Assembly (NCBI GenBank): GCA_964501925.1
Contig: CAZCTM010000011.1
Location: 1-60,651 of the forward strand
Reading direction: 5' to 3'
DNA from: CAYLYU01 sp964501925
Lineage (GTDB): Bacteria > Pseudomonadota > Zetaproteobacteria > Mariprofundales > Mariprofundaceae
Length of the DNA stretch: 60,651 nt
The notes beneath the pieces are model-generated. The model saw only the letters and a list, made by a program, of their open reading frames with translations, searched no databases and had not been told where the DNA came from. Below, in pieces: positions 42,235 to 51,600 of this stretch; the stretch's first letter is position 1, and each line of letters begins with the position of its first letter. The position numbers and the translations under genes were made by a program.

Positions 42235-43353
42235 TTGTCAGCACTACCTGAACCGCACATCCCAGACTCGGCGATTCACTGGCTTCGCCTTGCCCTCGCA
42301 AAAGGTATTGGCCCGATCCTGGGCTTCAAGCTGATTGAGACCTGTGGCTCGATCGCGGAGATCTGGGAGAAGGGACCTGGGGCATGGCAGAAGATTTATG
42401 GCTTCGGGCCCAGACTGTGTGACTCGCTAGAGGCAAGCGACGCTGCCAAGGCGGAAAAAATCCTCACCGAATGCCGTCAGCAGAACATTCATATCCTCTG
42501 TCCGGATGATTCCATTTATCCGGCAAGCCTGCGCGAGCCTTCCGATGCACCCCTTGTGCTGTTTGCCCTCGGGGATCTTCACTGTCTTCAGCGTCCACGG
42601 CGGATTGCCGTCATTGGAAGCCGTCGTGCAAGCCGGGAGGGATTGGTATTGGCCAAACGCTGGTGTCATTACCTGTCGGATCGGGGTATATGTGTGGTCA
42701 GTGGCATGGCCTACGGGATTGACCAGGCCGCCCATCATGGAGCGATTTCAGGGGCATCGCCTACCATAGCCATCCTGGGAAGCGGACTCGGCAGCCTGAC
42801 ACCTTCACAGAAATCCCTGGTCCGGTCCATCGCCGAGAAAGGCTGTGTACTCAGCGAGTATCCCCCATCAGTGGCAGCCAGACCCGAACACTTCCCGCGC
42901 CGAAATCGCATCATCAGCGCCATCTCGCGGGCCGTCCTGGTGATGGAAGCAAACATGAGATCGGGGGCCCTGATTACAGCCAAAATCGCTGCCGAACAGG
43001 GAAAGGAAGTGATGGCCGTACCGGGTTCAGTCCTTACAGGCAGCCATGCCGGCTGCCATTATCTGATCCGTGATGGTGCCCTTCTGGTTGAATCCGCCAA
43101 GGATGTACTGCGAGCCATGGGGTGGGATGACCTGGCTTCTTCAACCGCGGATGGAAAAGCCTATACGCCGGCCAACAGGACCGAGGAAAAGGTCCTTCAG
43201 CTGCTGCAGAATGAAATTCTGCAAATCGATACCCTGGCCGAACGATGCGGTCTGACCGTTTCCGAACTCGCCAGCACGCTTATCGGACTCGAGCTTCTGG
43301 GTGTTGTCGAATGTCTGCCCGGAAGCAGATATGCGCTCACCAGAAACACCTGA
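42235..43353 (+). CDS. dprA: DNA-processing protein DprA
   Basis: At 372 residues, DprA protects incoming single-stranded DNA and loads RecA during natural transformation. The Rossmann core shows IAVIGSRRASREG, VSGMAYGIDQAAH, LGSGLGSLTPSQ and FPRRNRIISAISRAVLVMEA. A C-terminal winged helix (about 310-372) is present. TTG 42235 immediately follows the upstream stop. With comM and pilins, this is part of a possible competence set. Confidence 0.94.
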   Translation: MSALPEPHIPDSAIHWLRLALAKGIGPILGFKLIETCGSIAEIWEKGPGAWQKIYGFGPRLCDSLEASDAAKAEKILTECRQQNIHILCPDDSIYPASLREPSDAPLVLFALGDLHCLQRPRRIAVIGSRRASREGLVLAKRWCHYLSDRGICVVSGMAYGIDQAAHHGAISGASPTIAILGSGLGSLTPSQKSLVRSIAEKGCVLSEYPPSVAARPEHFPRRNRIISAISRAVLVMEANMRSGALITAKIAAEQGKEVMAVPGSVLTGSHAGCHYLIRDGALLVESAKDVLRAMGWDDLASSTADGKAYTPANRTEEKVLQLLQNEILQIDTLAERCGLTVSELASTLIGLELLGVVECLPGSRYALTRNT

Positions 43354-43497
43354 ATTGGCCCTGGTGATCCGGTAATCCATTTCATTCCTCCTGCCGGATT
43401 GCAAACGCAATCAATCTTCGGGCTGGCATTTCCATGATTTTTTCCCATAGTTAGCCGCCGGCCGATGAGCCTAAACCCGATCGAGAGAGAGTAGCTC

Positions 43498-45768
43498 ATG
43501 ACTGCAGTGGTTGTTGTGGAGTCGCCCGCCAAAGCGAAAACCATCGAAAAATACCTGGGCAAAGGTTACAAGGTGCTGGCCTCCTACGGCCACGTACGCG
43601 ACTTCCCCAAGAAAGATGGCTCGGTCGATCCCGAGAGCGATTTTGCCATCAAGTACCAGATCATCGAAGACAAGAAAAGGCAGCTGGATGCCATAGACAG
43701 GGCCATGAAAAAGGCCGACACCCTGATTCTTGCCAGCGACCTGGATCGCGAGGGTGAAGCCATTGCGTGGCATGTGGCAGAGGTATTGCGGGAACGTGGC
43801 ACCCTGGAAGGAAAACGGGTTCAACGCATTGTCTTTCACGAGATTACCAGAAAGGCCATCAAGGAAGCCATCGAGCATCCCACCGAAATAGACATCAAGC
43901 TGGTCAACGCCCAGCAGGCACGCAGGGCCCTGGATTATCTGGTTGGTTTTACCCTCTCTCCCTTGCTGTGGCGCAAGATTCGCGGTGGCCTGTCGGCCGG
44001 TCGCGTACAATCGGTCGCACTGCGCCTCATTTGTGAACGCGAACAGCATATCCGTGAGTTCAAGGCAAAGGAATTCTGGACCATCGAAACCGAATGTGAA
44101 ACCGACCACGGGCAGTTTCAGGCACAATTGTATGCCGTGAACGGAAAGAAGCTGACAAAGTTCGCCATCACCGATGGCGTTCATGCGAAAAGCATGGCAC
44201 ATCGCGTGGAAAGTGCGGCCTTCCGTGTCAGTGATGTAGAAAAAAAACAGGTCAGGCAGCAACCGCCTCCCCCCTTCATCACCACCACCCTGCAAATGGA
44301 CGCGGCACGCAAACTCGGTTTCACGGCGAGGAAAACCATGCAGGTTGCCCAAAGGCTGTATGAAGGAATCGAGGTGGACGGTGAACCGGTGGGTCTGATC
44401 ACCTACATGCGTACGGATTCCGTATCGCTGGCCGCGGAAGCCATCGACGAGATGCGGACGTACATTCGTAGCAAGTACGGCGATTCCTATCTGCCCAGCA
44501 AACCCCGCCGCTTTAAAACCAAAAGCAAGAATGCGCAGGAGGCCCACGAGGCCATTCGCCCAACCTCCATCATGCGTACTCCGGAATCCCTCAGGAAGGT
44601 ACTTGATACCGATACCCTGAAACTCTATGCCCTGATCTGGAAGCGGGCCCTGGCGTCCCAGATGGCACCTGCCGTACTCAACCAGGTACGCATAGACATT
44701 GACTCGGGTGATCTGAAGCTCAGGGCAACCGGTTCATCACTCCTCTTCCCCGGATTTCGCAAGCTCTATACGGAGGGTACGGATGAACCGGCGAAAGGTG
44801 AGAGGGAGCGACTGCTTCCTACGTTGACCCCCGGCGATACCGTCAGGGTAAAGCGGGCCATGGCCAAGCAGCACTTCACCGAACCCAAACCCAGATTCTC
44901 GGAGGCTACACTGGTCAAGGAACTGGAAGCCAATGGCATCGGCCGCCCATCCACGTACGCCACCATCCTGAACGTCCTGCGGGAACGGAAGTATGTGGAA
45001 ATGAAGAAAAGGCGTTTTGTGCCAACGGACATTGGCGAAATCGTGAACAACTTTCTGACACGTTATTTTTCAGACATCGTTGAAATCGGCTTTACCGCCA
45101 ACATTGAGGACAAACTGGATGCGGTGGCACGCGGGGAGTGTGACTGGAAGCCGATATTGCGCGAGTTCTGGAAACCCTTTAAGGCCCGAGTCGATGAAAC
45201 GATCGAGAAGGTCAAACGATCCGATGTGACTCATGAGGCCACCGAGGAGGTTTGTCCCGAATGTGGCCGGCCAGTCGCCATCAAGCTGGGACGTTATGGC
45301 AAGTTCATGGCCTGTACGGGTTATCCCGAGTGCAAATACACCAAACCACTGAATGGCAAGGGTGACAAGGAGCAGGAAAAACCGGAGATCTCCGACCAGA
45401 AATGTGACAAATGCCATGCCCCGATGGAAATCAGGAACGGGCGCTACGGGAAATACCTGAAATGTCCGGAATGCGGCAACAATCAACCGCTGGAAAAACC
45501 TGAGAATACAGGAATACGCTGTCCCGAATGCGGCAAGGGGACGTTCCTGAAAAAGAAATCTCGTCGGGGAAAGGTCTTCTATTCGTGCTCCCGCTACCCG
45601 GCATGCAAAAAGGCATTATGGGACAAGCCCGTCGCCGGCACATGTCCAAAATGCCATGCACCCTTTCTGGTTGAAAAGTTCAGCAAACGGCGCGGGGAGG
45701 AACTTGCCTGCGTATCGGAAGGATGCGGATGGCGTGAGCCGATTGGCTCCCCCAAAAAGGCTGCATGA
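43498..45768 (+). CDS. topA: DNA topoisomerase I
   Basis: A 756-residue type IA topoisomerase that relaxes negative supercoils. The Toprim domain begins VVVESPAKAKTIEKYLG and includes DLDREGEAIAWH; the active-site tyrosine is in LITYMRTDSVSL. Four C-terminal zinc ribbons are seen from about residue 585, each with paired CxxC or CxC-type ligands (CPECGRP, CDKCHAP, CPECGKG, CPKCHAP). AGAGAGAG precedes the ATG. The gene is coupled to rimI by a 4-base overlap. Confidence 0.97.
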   Translation: MTAVVVVESPAKAKTIEKYLGKGYKVLASYGHVRDFPKKDGSVDPESDFAIKYQIIEDKKRQLDAIDRAMKKADTLILASDLDREGEAIAWHVAEVLRERGTLEGKRVQRIVFHEITRKAIKEAIEHPTEIDIKLVNAQQARRALDYLVGFTLSPLLWRKIRGGLSAGRVQSVALRLICEREQHIREFKAKEFWTIETECETDHGQFQAQLYAVNGKKLTKFAITDGVHAKSMAHRVESAAFRVSDVEKKQVRQQPPPPFITTTLQMDAARKLGFTARKTMQVAQRLYEGIEVDGEPVGLITYMRTDSVSLAAEAIDEMRTYIRSKYGDSYLPSKPRRFKTKSKNAQEAHEAIRPTSIMRTPESLRKVLDTDTLKLYALIWKRALASQMAPAVLNQVRIDIDSGDLKLRATGSSLLFPGFRKLYTEGTDEPAKGERERLLPTLTPGDTVRVKRAMAKQHFTEPKPRFSEATLVKELEANGIGRPSTYATILNVLRERKYVEMKKRRFVPTDIGEIVNNFLTRYFSDIVEIGFTANIEDKLDAVARGECDWKPILREFWKPFKARVDETIEKVKRSDVTHEATEEVCPECGRPVAIKLGRYGKFMACTGYPECKYTKPLNGKGDKEQEKPEISDQKCDKCHAPMEIRNGRYGKYLKCPECGNNQPLEKPENTGIRCPECGKGTFLKKKSRRGKVFYSCSRYPACKKALWDKPVAGTCPKCHAPFLVEKFSKRRGEELACVSEGCGWREPIGSPKKAA

Positions 45769-46277
45769 GCTCGGTTTCATCCCTGCCACAGCCACAGGTC
45801 CGGAAGGCTTGGCACTGTGATCATCACAGCCGGCTGAGAAAAGGGGGACCCGCTGATCTTGAGGAAATATACGCCCTGAACGTCGTCTCATTTTCAGAGG
45901 CCTGGTCGCGTCAATCCCTGGCGAACGCACTGGATACCGGATTTGATTTTCGTGTTCGCAGAATCAGAGGGGGGCAGCTTGCCGCCTACTATCTCGGGCA
46001 GGATGTGCTGGATGAGGTGCACGTTCTGCAACTGGCCGTTGCGCCTCCTTTCCGCAGACAGGGCCTGGCCAGCGAAATCATGCGGGAAATGATGGCGGAA
46101 AAACGGTTGCTTGGCATACGCCGTGCCATTCTGGAAGTTCGTGACAGCAACCGCATTGCCCAACAGATGTACAAGGCTCTTGGTTTTTCCGTCATTGGCA
46201 GGCGAAAAGACTACTACCGATCACCCAACGGGACACGAAAGTGCGAGGATGCCCTGATCATGTTGCGCAGGTTGTGA
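45765..46277 (+). CDS. rimI: Ribosomal protein S18 alanine N-acetyltransferase-like (RimI)
   Basis: A 170-residue GNAT acetyltransferase. The acetyl-CoA loop is in VAPPFRRQGLASEIM, and EVRDSNRIAQQMYKALGF with RKDYYRSP near the end is typical of RimI. The first 25 residues are a nonconserved lead, so translation may start later than ATG 45765. RimI acetylates the N-terminal alanine of S18 in E. coli. Confidence 0.85.
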   Translation: MSSVSSLPQPQVRKAWHCDHHSRLRKGGPADLEEIYALNVVSFSEAWSRQSLANALDTGFDFRVRRIRGGQLAAYYLGQDVLDEVHVLQLAVAPPFRRQGLASEIMREMMAEKRLLGIRRAILEVRDSNRIAQQMYKALGFSVIGRRKDYYRSPNGTRKCEDALIMLRRL

Positions 46278-46339
46278 GCATGTGTGAATGGACCCCTGCC
46301 AACCCCTTATTTTTTAAAAGGATTTCTCAGCAAGTTTAC

Positions 46340-46366
46340 TTGACACCTCCGGAGCCTCTACATAGT
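46340..46366 (+). promoter_or_regulatory. Possible promoter of ilvBN
   Basis: TTGACA (46340-46345) matches the -35 consensus exactly. CATAGT (46361-46366) is a fair -10 at 15-base spacing, close to the short limit. No leader peptide rich in Ile, Leu or Val is seen between here and ilvB. Confidence 0.4.
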
Positions 46367-46404
46367 TTCAGCGGCCTTCAAGTCAAAGGAAACGGACGAC
46401 AGCC

Positions 46405-48108
46405 ATGACCAAAATGACCGGGGGAGAAATCTTCGTCGAATGCCTGAAACGGGAAGGTGTCGAGTACATCTTCGGCTACCCGGGTGGGGCTGTTCTTCCC
46501 ATCTATGACGAGATATTCAAAAAATCCTCTTTCAGACATGTTCTTGTGCGTCATGAGCAGGCTGCCCTGCATGCAGCCAACGGTTACGCCCGCGTTTCAG
46601 GCAAATGCGGTGTGGCTCTCGTTACATCCGGACCGGGCGCAACCAATGCCGTCACGGGTTTGGCCGACTCCTATATGGATTCGATTCCAACGGTATGTTT
46701 TTCCGGCCAGGTTCCGACGCAGTTGATTGGTAACGACGCCTTTCAGGAAGCGGACACCGTGGGAATAACCCGTTCCGCGACCAAGCACAACTTCCTTGTC
46801 AAGCGAACGGAAGACCTTGCCCTGACCATCCGGCAGGCGTTTCACATCGCCACGACCGGCCGCCCGGGACCGGTACTGGTGGACATCCCCAAGGATGTCA
46901 GTGCGGGAACCTGTGAGTTCCACTACCCTGAAACCATTGAAATGCGTTCCTACAAACCCGTGACGAGGGGCCATCCGGGGCAGGTTCGACGCGCCCTGAA
47001 TACCATGCTGGCTGCAAAACGCCCCGTCTTCTACACCGGCGGCGGTGTCCTGAGTTCCCGGGGCAGTGCCGAATTGCTCACCGCCCTGGTACATGAGCTG
47101 GATTACCCGATCACCAACACACTCATGGGACTCGGCGGTTTTCCCTTCGATGATGAGAGGTTTCTTGGCATGCTGGGCATGCACGGGACCTTCGAAGCCA
47201 ACATGGCCGTTTCCCACTGCGACTGCCTCATTGCCATCGGGGCCCGCTTTGATGACCGGGTAACGGGTAAGATCGAGGCCTTTGCACCGGAAGCAAAAAT
47301 CATTCACGTGGATATTGACCCGTCTTCAATTTCAAAAAATGTTCATGTTCACATCCCCATCGTGGGCGATGTCCGGATCGTCCTGGGTCAGCTTCTTGAA
47401 GAGCTTAAAAAGAGACGGCAGAGGCCTGACGCCGATGCCCTTAAGGTCTGGTGGCACCAGATCAATGAATGGCGCGCCCGGGACTGCCTGCGCTTCGAAC
47501 AGGACCTTGAGGCCGCGATCAAACCCCAGTACGTCATTCAGCAACTGCACGAGAAAACCGGGGGGGATGCCATCATCACCACGGAAGTAGGACAGCATCA
47601 GATGTGGGCCGCTCAGCTTTACGGCTTCAAGAGACCCAACCGCTGGTTGACCTCCGGCGGCCTGGGGACAATGGGATACGGTCTGCCCGCAGCCATCGGT
47701 GCCCAACTGGCGGCCCCCGGAGAGACTGTGATCGATATTGCGGGTGAGGCTTCCATTCAGATGTGCATTCAGGAGTTGTCCACTGCCATGCAGTATCGTA
47801 CCCCCGTCAAGATCGCCATTCTCAACAATTCGTACATGGGAATGGTGCGTCAATGGCAGGAAATGTTTTACGGCTCCCGTTACTCGCAATCCTATTCAGA
47901 ATCGCTCCCGAACTTCGTGAAACTGGCCGAAGCGTATGGCGGTGTGGGTTTTCGCGTTGAAAAACCGGCTGATGTCGGACCCACGATTGAACGCGCCCTG
48001 GCCACCAAGGACAGGTTCGTGGTAATGGATTTCGCTGTCTCCAAGCAGGAAAATGTTTATCCTATGGTCCCGGCTGGTGCAGCACTTAACGAGATGATCC
48101 TGGAATGA
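46405..48108 (+). CDS. ilvB: Acetolactate synthase large subunit
   Basis: At 567 residues this ThDP enzyme makes acetolactate from pyruvate, the first shared step of valine, leucine and isoleucine synthesis. YPGGAVLPIYDEI, RHEQAALHAANGYAR (catalytic Glu) and the FAD-site region IGARFDDRVTGK are present. The ThDP/Mg motif, usually GDGS or GDAS, reads GEAS (DIAGEASIQM). It overlaps the small-subunit gene by 4 bases. ilvC does not follow. Confidence 0.95.
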   Translation: MTKMTGGEIFVECLKREGVEYIFGYPGGAVLPIYDEIFKKSSFRHVLVRHEQAALHAANGYARVSGKCGVALVTSGPGATNAVTGLADSYMDSIPTVCFSGQVPTQLIGNDAFQEADTVGITRSATKHNFLVKRTEDLALTIRQAFHIATTGRPGPVLVDIPKDVSAGTCEFHYPETIEMRSYKPVTRGHPGQVRRALNTMLAAKRPVFYTGGGVLSSRGSAELLTALVHELDYPITNTLMGLGGFPFDDERFLGMLGMHGTFEANMAVSHCDCLIAIGARFDDRVTGKIEAFAPEAKIIHVDIDPSSISKNVHVHIPIVGDVRIVLGQLLEELKKRRQRPDADALKVWWHQINEWRARDCLRFEQDLEAAIKPQYVIQQLHEKTGGDAIITTEVGQHQMWAAQLYGFKRPNRWLTSGGLGTMGYGLPAAIGAQLAAPGETVIDIAGEASIQMCIQELSTAMQYRTPVKIAILNNSYMGMVRQWQEMFYGSRYSQSYSESLPNFVKLAEAYGGVGFRVEKPADVGPTIERALATKDRFVVMDFAVSKQENVYPMVPAGAALNEMILE

Positions 48109-48611
48109 AACACACGATTGCAGTCCTCGTAGAGAATGAGTTCGGCGTCCTGACGCGAATCGCCGGCCTGTTCTCCGCCCGCGGATATAACATTGAAAGC
48201 CTCAGCGTCGCTCCCACGATGGATGCCACATTAAGCCGCATGACCCTTGTCACCAGGGGAGATGAACGCATCATCGAGCAGATCAAGAAGCAGCTGAACA
48301 AGCTCATTCCGGTTATCAAGGTTGAAGACCTCACGCGCCAGGCCCACATGGAGCGTGAGCTGATGCTGATCAAGGTGACGGCCAAGGAAGACACGCGGGC
48401 CGAGGTGTTGCGAATGGCTGAGATCTTTCGGGCCAATGTTGTGGATGTCTCGGAATCCAGTTACACGATGGAGATCACCGGCAAGGCCAAGAAACTCGAG
48501 GCATTTCTCCGCATGCTGCAGCCTCACGGGGTGATCGAGATGGTCCGTACCGGTCCGGTCGGCATGAGCCGGGGCGCCAAGGGCATGTTCGCGGACGAGT
48601 CGTCATCCTAA
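48105..48611 (+). CDS. ilvH: Acetolactate synthase small (regulatory) subunit
   Basis: A 168-residue regulatory subunit with an N-terminal ACT domain (HTIAVLVENEFGVLTRIAGLFSARGYNIESLSVAP) that binds valine for feedback control and a C-terminal domain (ERELMLIKVTAKEDTR). The length matches the IlvH/IlvN type. ATGA coupling with ilvB ensures matched production. It converges on rpoC. Confidence 0.95.
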   Translation: MKHTIAVLVENEFGVLTRIAGLFSARGYNIESLSVAPTMDATLSRMTLVTRGDERIIEQIKKQLNKLIPVIKVEDLTRQAHMERELMLIKVTAKEDTRAEVLRMAEIFRANVVDVSESSYTMEITGKAKKLEAFLRMLQPHGVIEMVRTGPVGMSRGAKGMFADESSS

Positions 48612-48631
48612 ACCTTCTTAACACCTGAAAA

Positions 48632-48662
48632 GCCGGAGAACGCTCTGAGGGTGGCGTCCGGC
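48632..48662 (-). terminator. Terminator of the rpoBC operon
   Basis: On the minus strand GCCGGA...TCCGGC closes a hairpin followed by TTTTCAGG, 26 bases after the rpoC stop. An inner GGGTGGC/GCCACCC stem offers an alternative fold. On the plus strand it may also slow ilvH transcription, but no T-run is present in that direction. Confidence 0.6.
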
Positions 48663-48687
48663 CACCCCCACGAAGCGACTTTCCTGC

Positions 48688-51600
48688 CTACGCGACCTTT
48701 CCTTCCTCGCTTGCTGGCAGGGTTGCTTCTTTGCCACTCGCCTCAACCGTAGCGCCTGCTTCGGTGACTGCGGCTTTCTCGCCGGTTTCAGCAGGCTCCG
48801 ATGGCTTGGGAATGAAGCGCTTGGCCAGACCGGTACCGGCTGGCAAAAGGCGTCCAAGAATCACATTTTCTTTCAGCCCCTTAAGCCAATCGACCTTGCC
48901 GGCCAGAGCCGCCTCGGTAATGACACGCGTCGTTTCCTGGAAGGAGGCCGCAGAAATGAACGAGTCTGTAGAAAGGGAAGACTTGGTGATACCCAGCAAA
49001 AGGGGCTCAAACGTTGCAGGTTGCTTGCCCTCGGCCTCCAGCCTGCGATTTTCCCTCAACACGTGCTTGCGATCCGCCTGCTCTCCCGCAATGAACGTAC
49101 TGTCGCCTGGCTTGGTGATCACGACCTTGCGCATCATCTGACGAACGATCACCTCGATGTGCTTGTCATTGATCCTGACCCCCTGCAGGCGGTAGACCTC
49201 CTGAACCTCATCAACCAGATATTTGGCCAAGGCCTCAACGCCAAGGACACGAAGAATATCGTGCGGGGCCGTAGATCCTTCCATGAGACGCTCGCCCTTT
49301 CGTACCCGATCGCCTTCCTGGACAATGATATGGCTCCCCTTGGGAATAAAATATTCCTGTGGCTTGGAGCCATCATCCGGGGTTACGATTACCCTCCGCT
49401 TACCGCGCATATCCTTGCCAAAGGACACCACGCCATCGATGGCCGAAATGAGCGCGTGGTCTTTCGGCTTGCGGGCCTCGAACAGCTCGACAACGCGTGG
49501 AAGACCACCTGTAATGTCCTTTACCTTCGATGTTCCGCGGGGAATCCTTGCCAGCACATCACCGGCCCTGACCTCTTCGCCATCCTCGACATTGAGAATG
49601 GCCCCGGGTGACAGGAAGTACCGGGCGGGGGTCCGGGTGCGGGGCAGGACAATGGGATCGCCTTCCGGATCCTTGGGGTCGACAATCTGGACTTGCGGCC
49701 GCAGTGAAATCTTGCGCGTATCCGCCGGCTGGATAACCACCCGATTGGTCAGTCCGGTCACGTCATCGGCCTGCTCACGCATCGTACGGCCATCCTCAAG
49801 GTCCACATAGCGAACCTTGCCTTCCACCTCTGAAACGATGGGCATGGTATACGGATCCCATTCCACCAGGAACTGTCCCGCCTTGACCTTGCTGCCTGCC
49901 TCGACACGCAAGCGCGCTCCGTATGGCACCTTGTGCCGTTCCCTCTCGTTTCCCTTGGCGTCCTCAATCAGAATTTCCGTATGGCGATTAATCACCACAT
50001 CCGTCCCACTCTGATCACGAACCAGCACTTCATTTTCAAGCCTGACCGTTCCGGCAGTCTTGGCCTCGATATGGGCCTTCTCTGCCGCTCGGGATGCCGT
50101 TCCACCAATATGGAAGGTACGCATGGTCAGCTGTGTCCCGGGTTCACCAATGCTTTGAGCCGCAATCACGCCCACAGCCTCTCCGATATTGACGGGCACG
50201 CCGTGGGCAAGATCACGACCATAACATGAGGCACAGACACCATCCTCTGCCTCACAGGTCAGTACGGAACGGATCCGCACGGATTCAATCTGGGCCTCTT
50301 CCAGCTTGGCAACCAGTTCCTCGTTCAGCATGGCGTTGGCCGGCACAACCTCTTCACTGGTTACCGGATCAAGGGCGGGCTCCAGCAACACTCTGCCCAG
50401 GACCCGTTCCGAAAGCGGCTCAACGATTTCACCACCCTCGACCAGTGGTGTGATGGTAATGCCCTCCCTGGTTCCACAATCCTGCATGGTGATGATGCAA
50501 TCCTGGGCAACATCTACCAGCCGCCGGGTAAGATATCCCGAGTTGGCGGTCTTCAGTGCCGTATCAGCCAACCCCTTACGGGCACCATGCGTGGAGATAA
50601 AATACTGCAGAACCGTCAAGCCTTCACGGAAGTTTGCAGTGATCGGGGTTTCAATGATGGAGCCGTCAGGTTTTGCCATCAGACCACGCATACCTGCCAA
50701 CTGGCGAATCTGCTGCGCCGATCCACGTGCGCCGGAATCAGCCATCATGAAGACCGAGTTAAAACTCTTGGTCACTTCCTCACGTCCATCAGGTGATTTC
50801 ACAACCTCTGTTGCAAGGTTTGACATCATCGCCCTGGCGACGGCCTCGGTGGTATGCGTCCACAGATCGACCACCTTGTTGTATCTCTCTCCCTTGGTAA
50901 TCAGTCCATCCGCATACTGTTTCTGCACGATTTTGACCTGTTTTTCCGTCTCTTCGACCAGCTTGTGCTTCTCTGGCGGAATGGTGATGTCCTCAAGAGA
51001 GAAAGAGGTGCCGGATCGGCTCGCATAGGTATAGCCAAGCACCATGAGCTGATCGGCGAGCAGAACGGTCGCCTTGTTGCCAGCCTCACGGTAACAGCGT
51101 TCGATGAGATCAGCGACCTCACGCTTGGTGAGTTCCTTGTTAATGCAGGAAAATGGCAGGGCATCCGGCAAGATGGTGGACAGAATGGCCCGGCCAACGC
51201 TGGTCTCCTCACGCACGCCACGAATGCGGCACGTGATCCGGCTGTGCAGGCTGACCTTCCCGGCTTCAAAGGCCCTGATCACCTCCTTCGCCGAAGAGAA
51301 TACCATCCCTTCCCCCTTGCTGAAGGGTCGCTCGCGCGTCATGTAGTAAAGACCGAGCACGATATCCTGGGTCGGCACGATAACCGGCTTACCCATGGCG
51401 GGTGAGAGGATATTGTTGGTGGACATCATCAGCGCCCTTGCTTCTGCCTGAGCCTCGATGGAAAGGGGTACGTGGACGGCCATCTGGTCACCGTCAAAGT
51501 CCGCGTTGAAGGCCGTGCACACCAGTGGATGAAGCTGAATGGCCTTGCCCTCGACCAGAAGCGGCTCAAAGGCCTGGATGCCGAGACGATGCAACGTCGG

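Noticed and set aside
43471..44547. Minus-strand open frame of 358 codons opposite topA
   Set aside because: It covers the conserved Toprim region of topA on the other strand and shows no protein family pattern.
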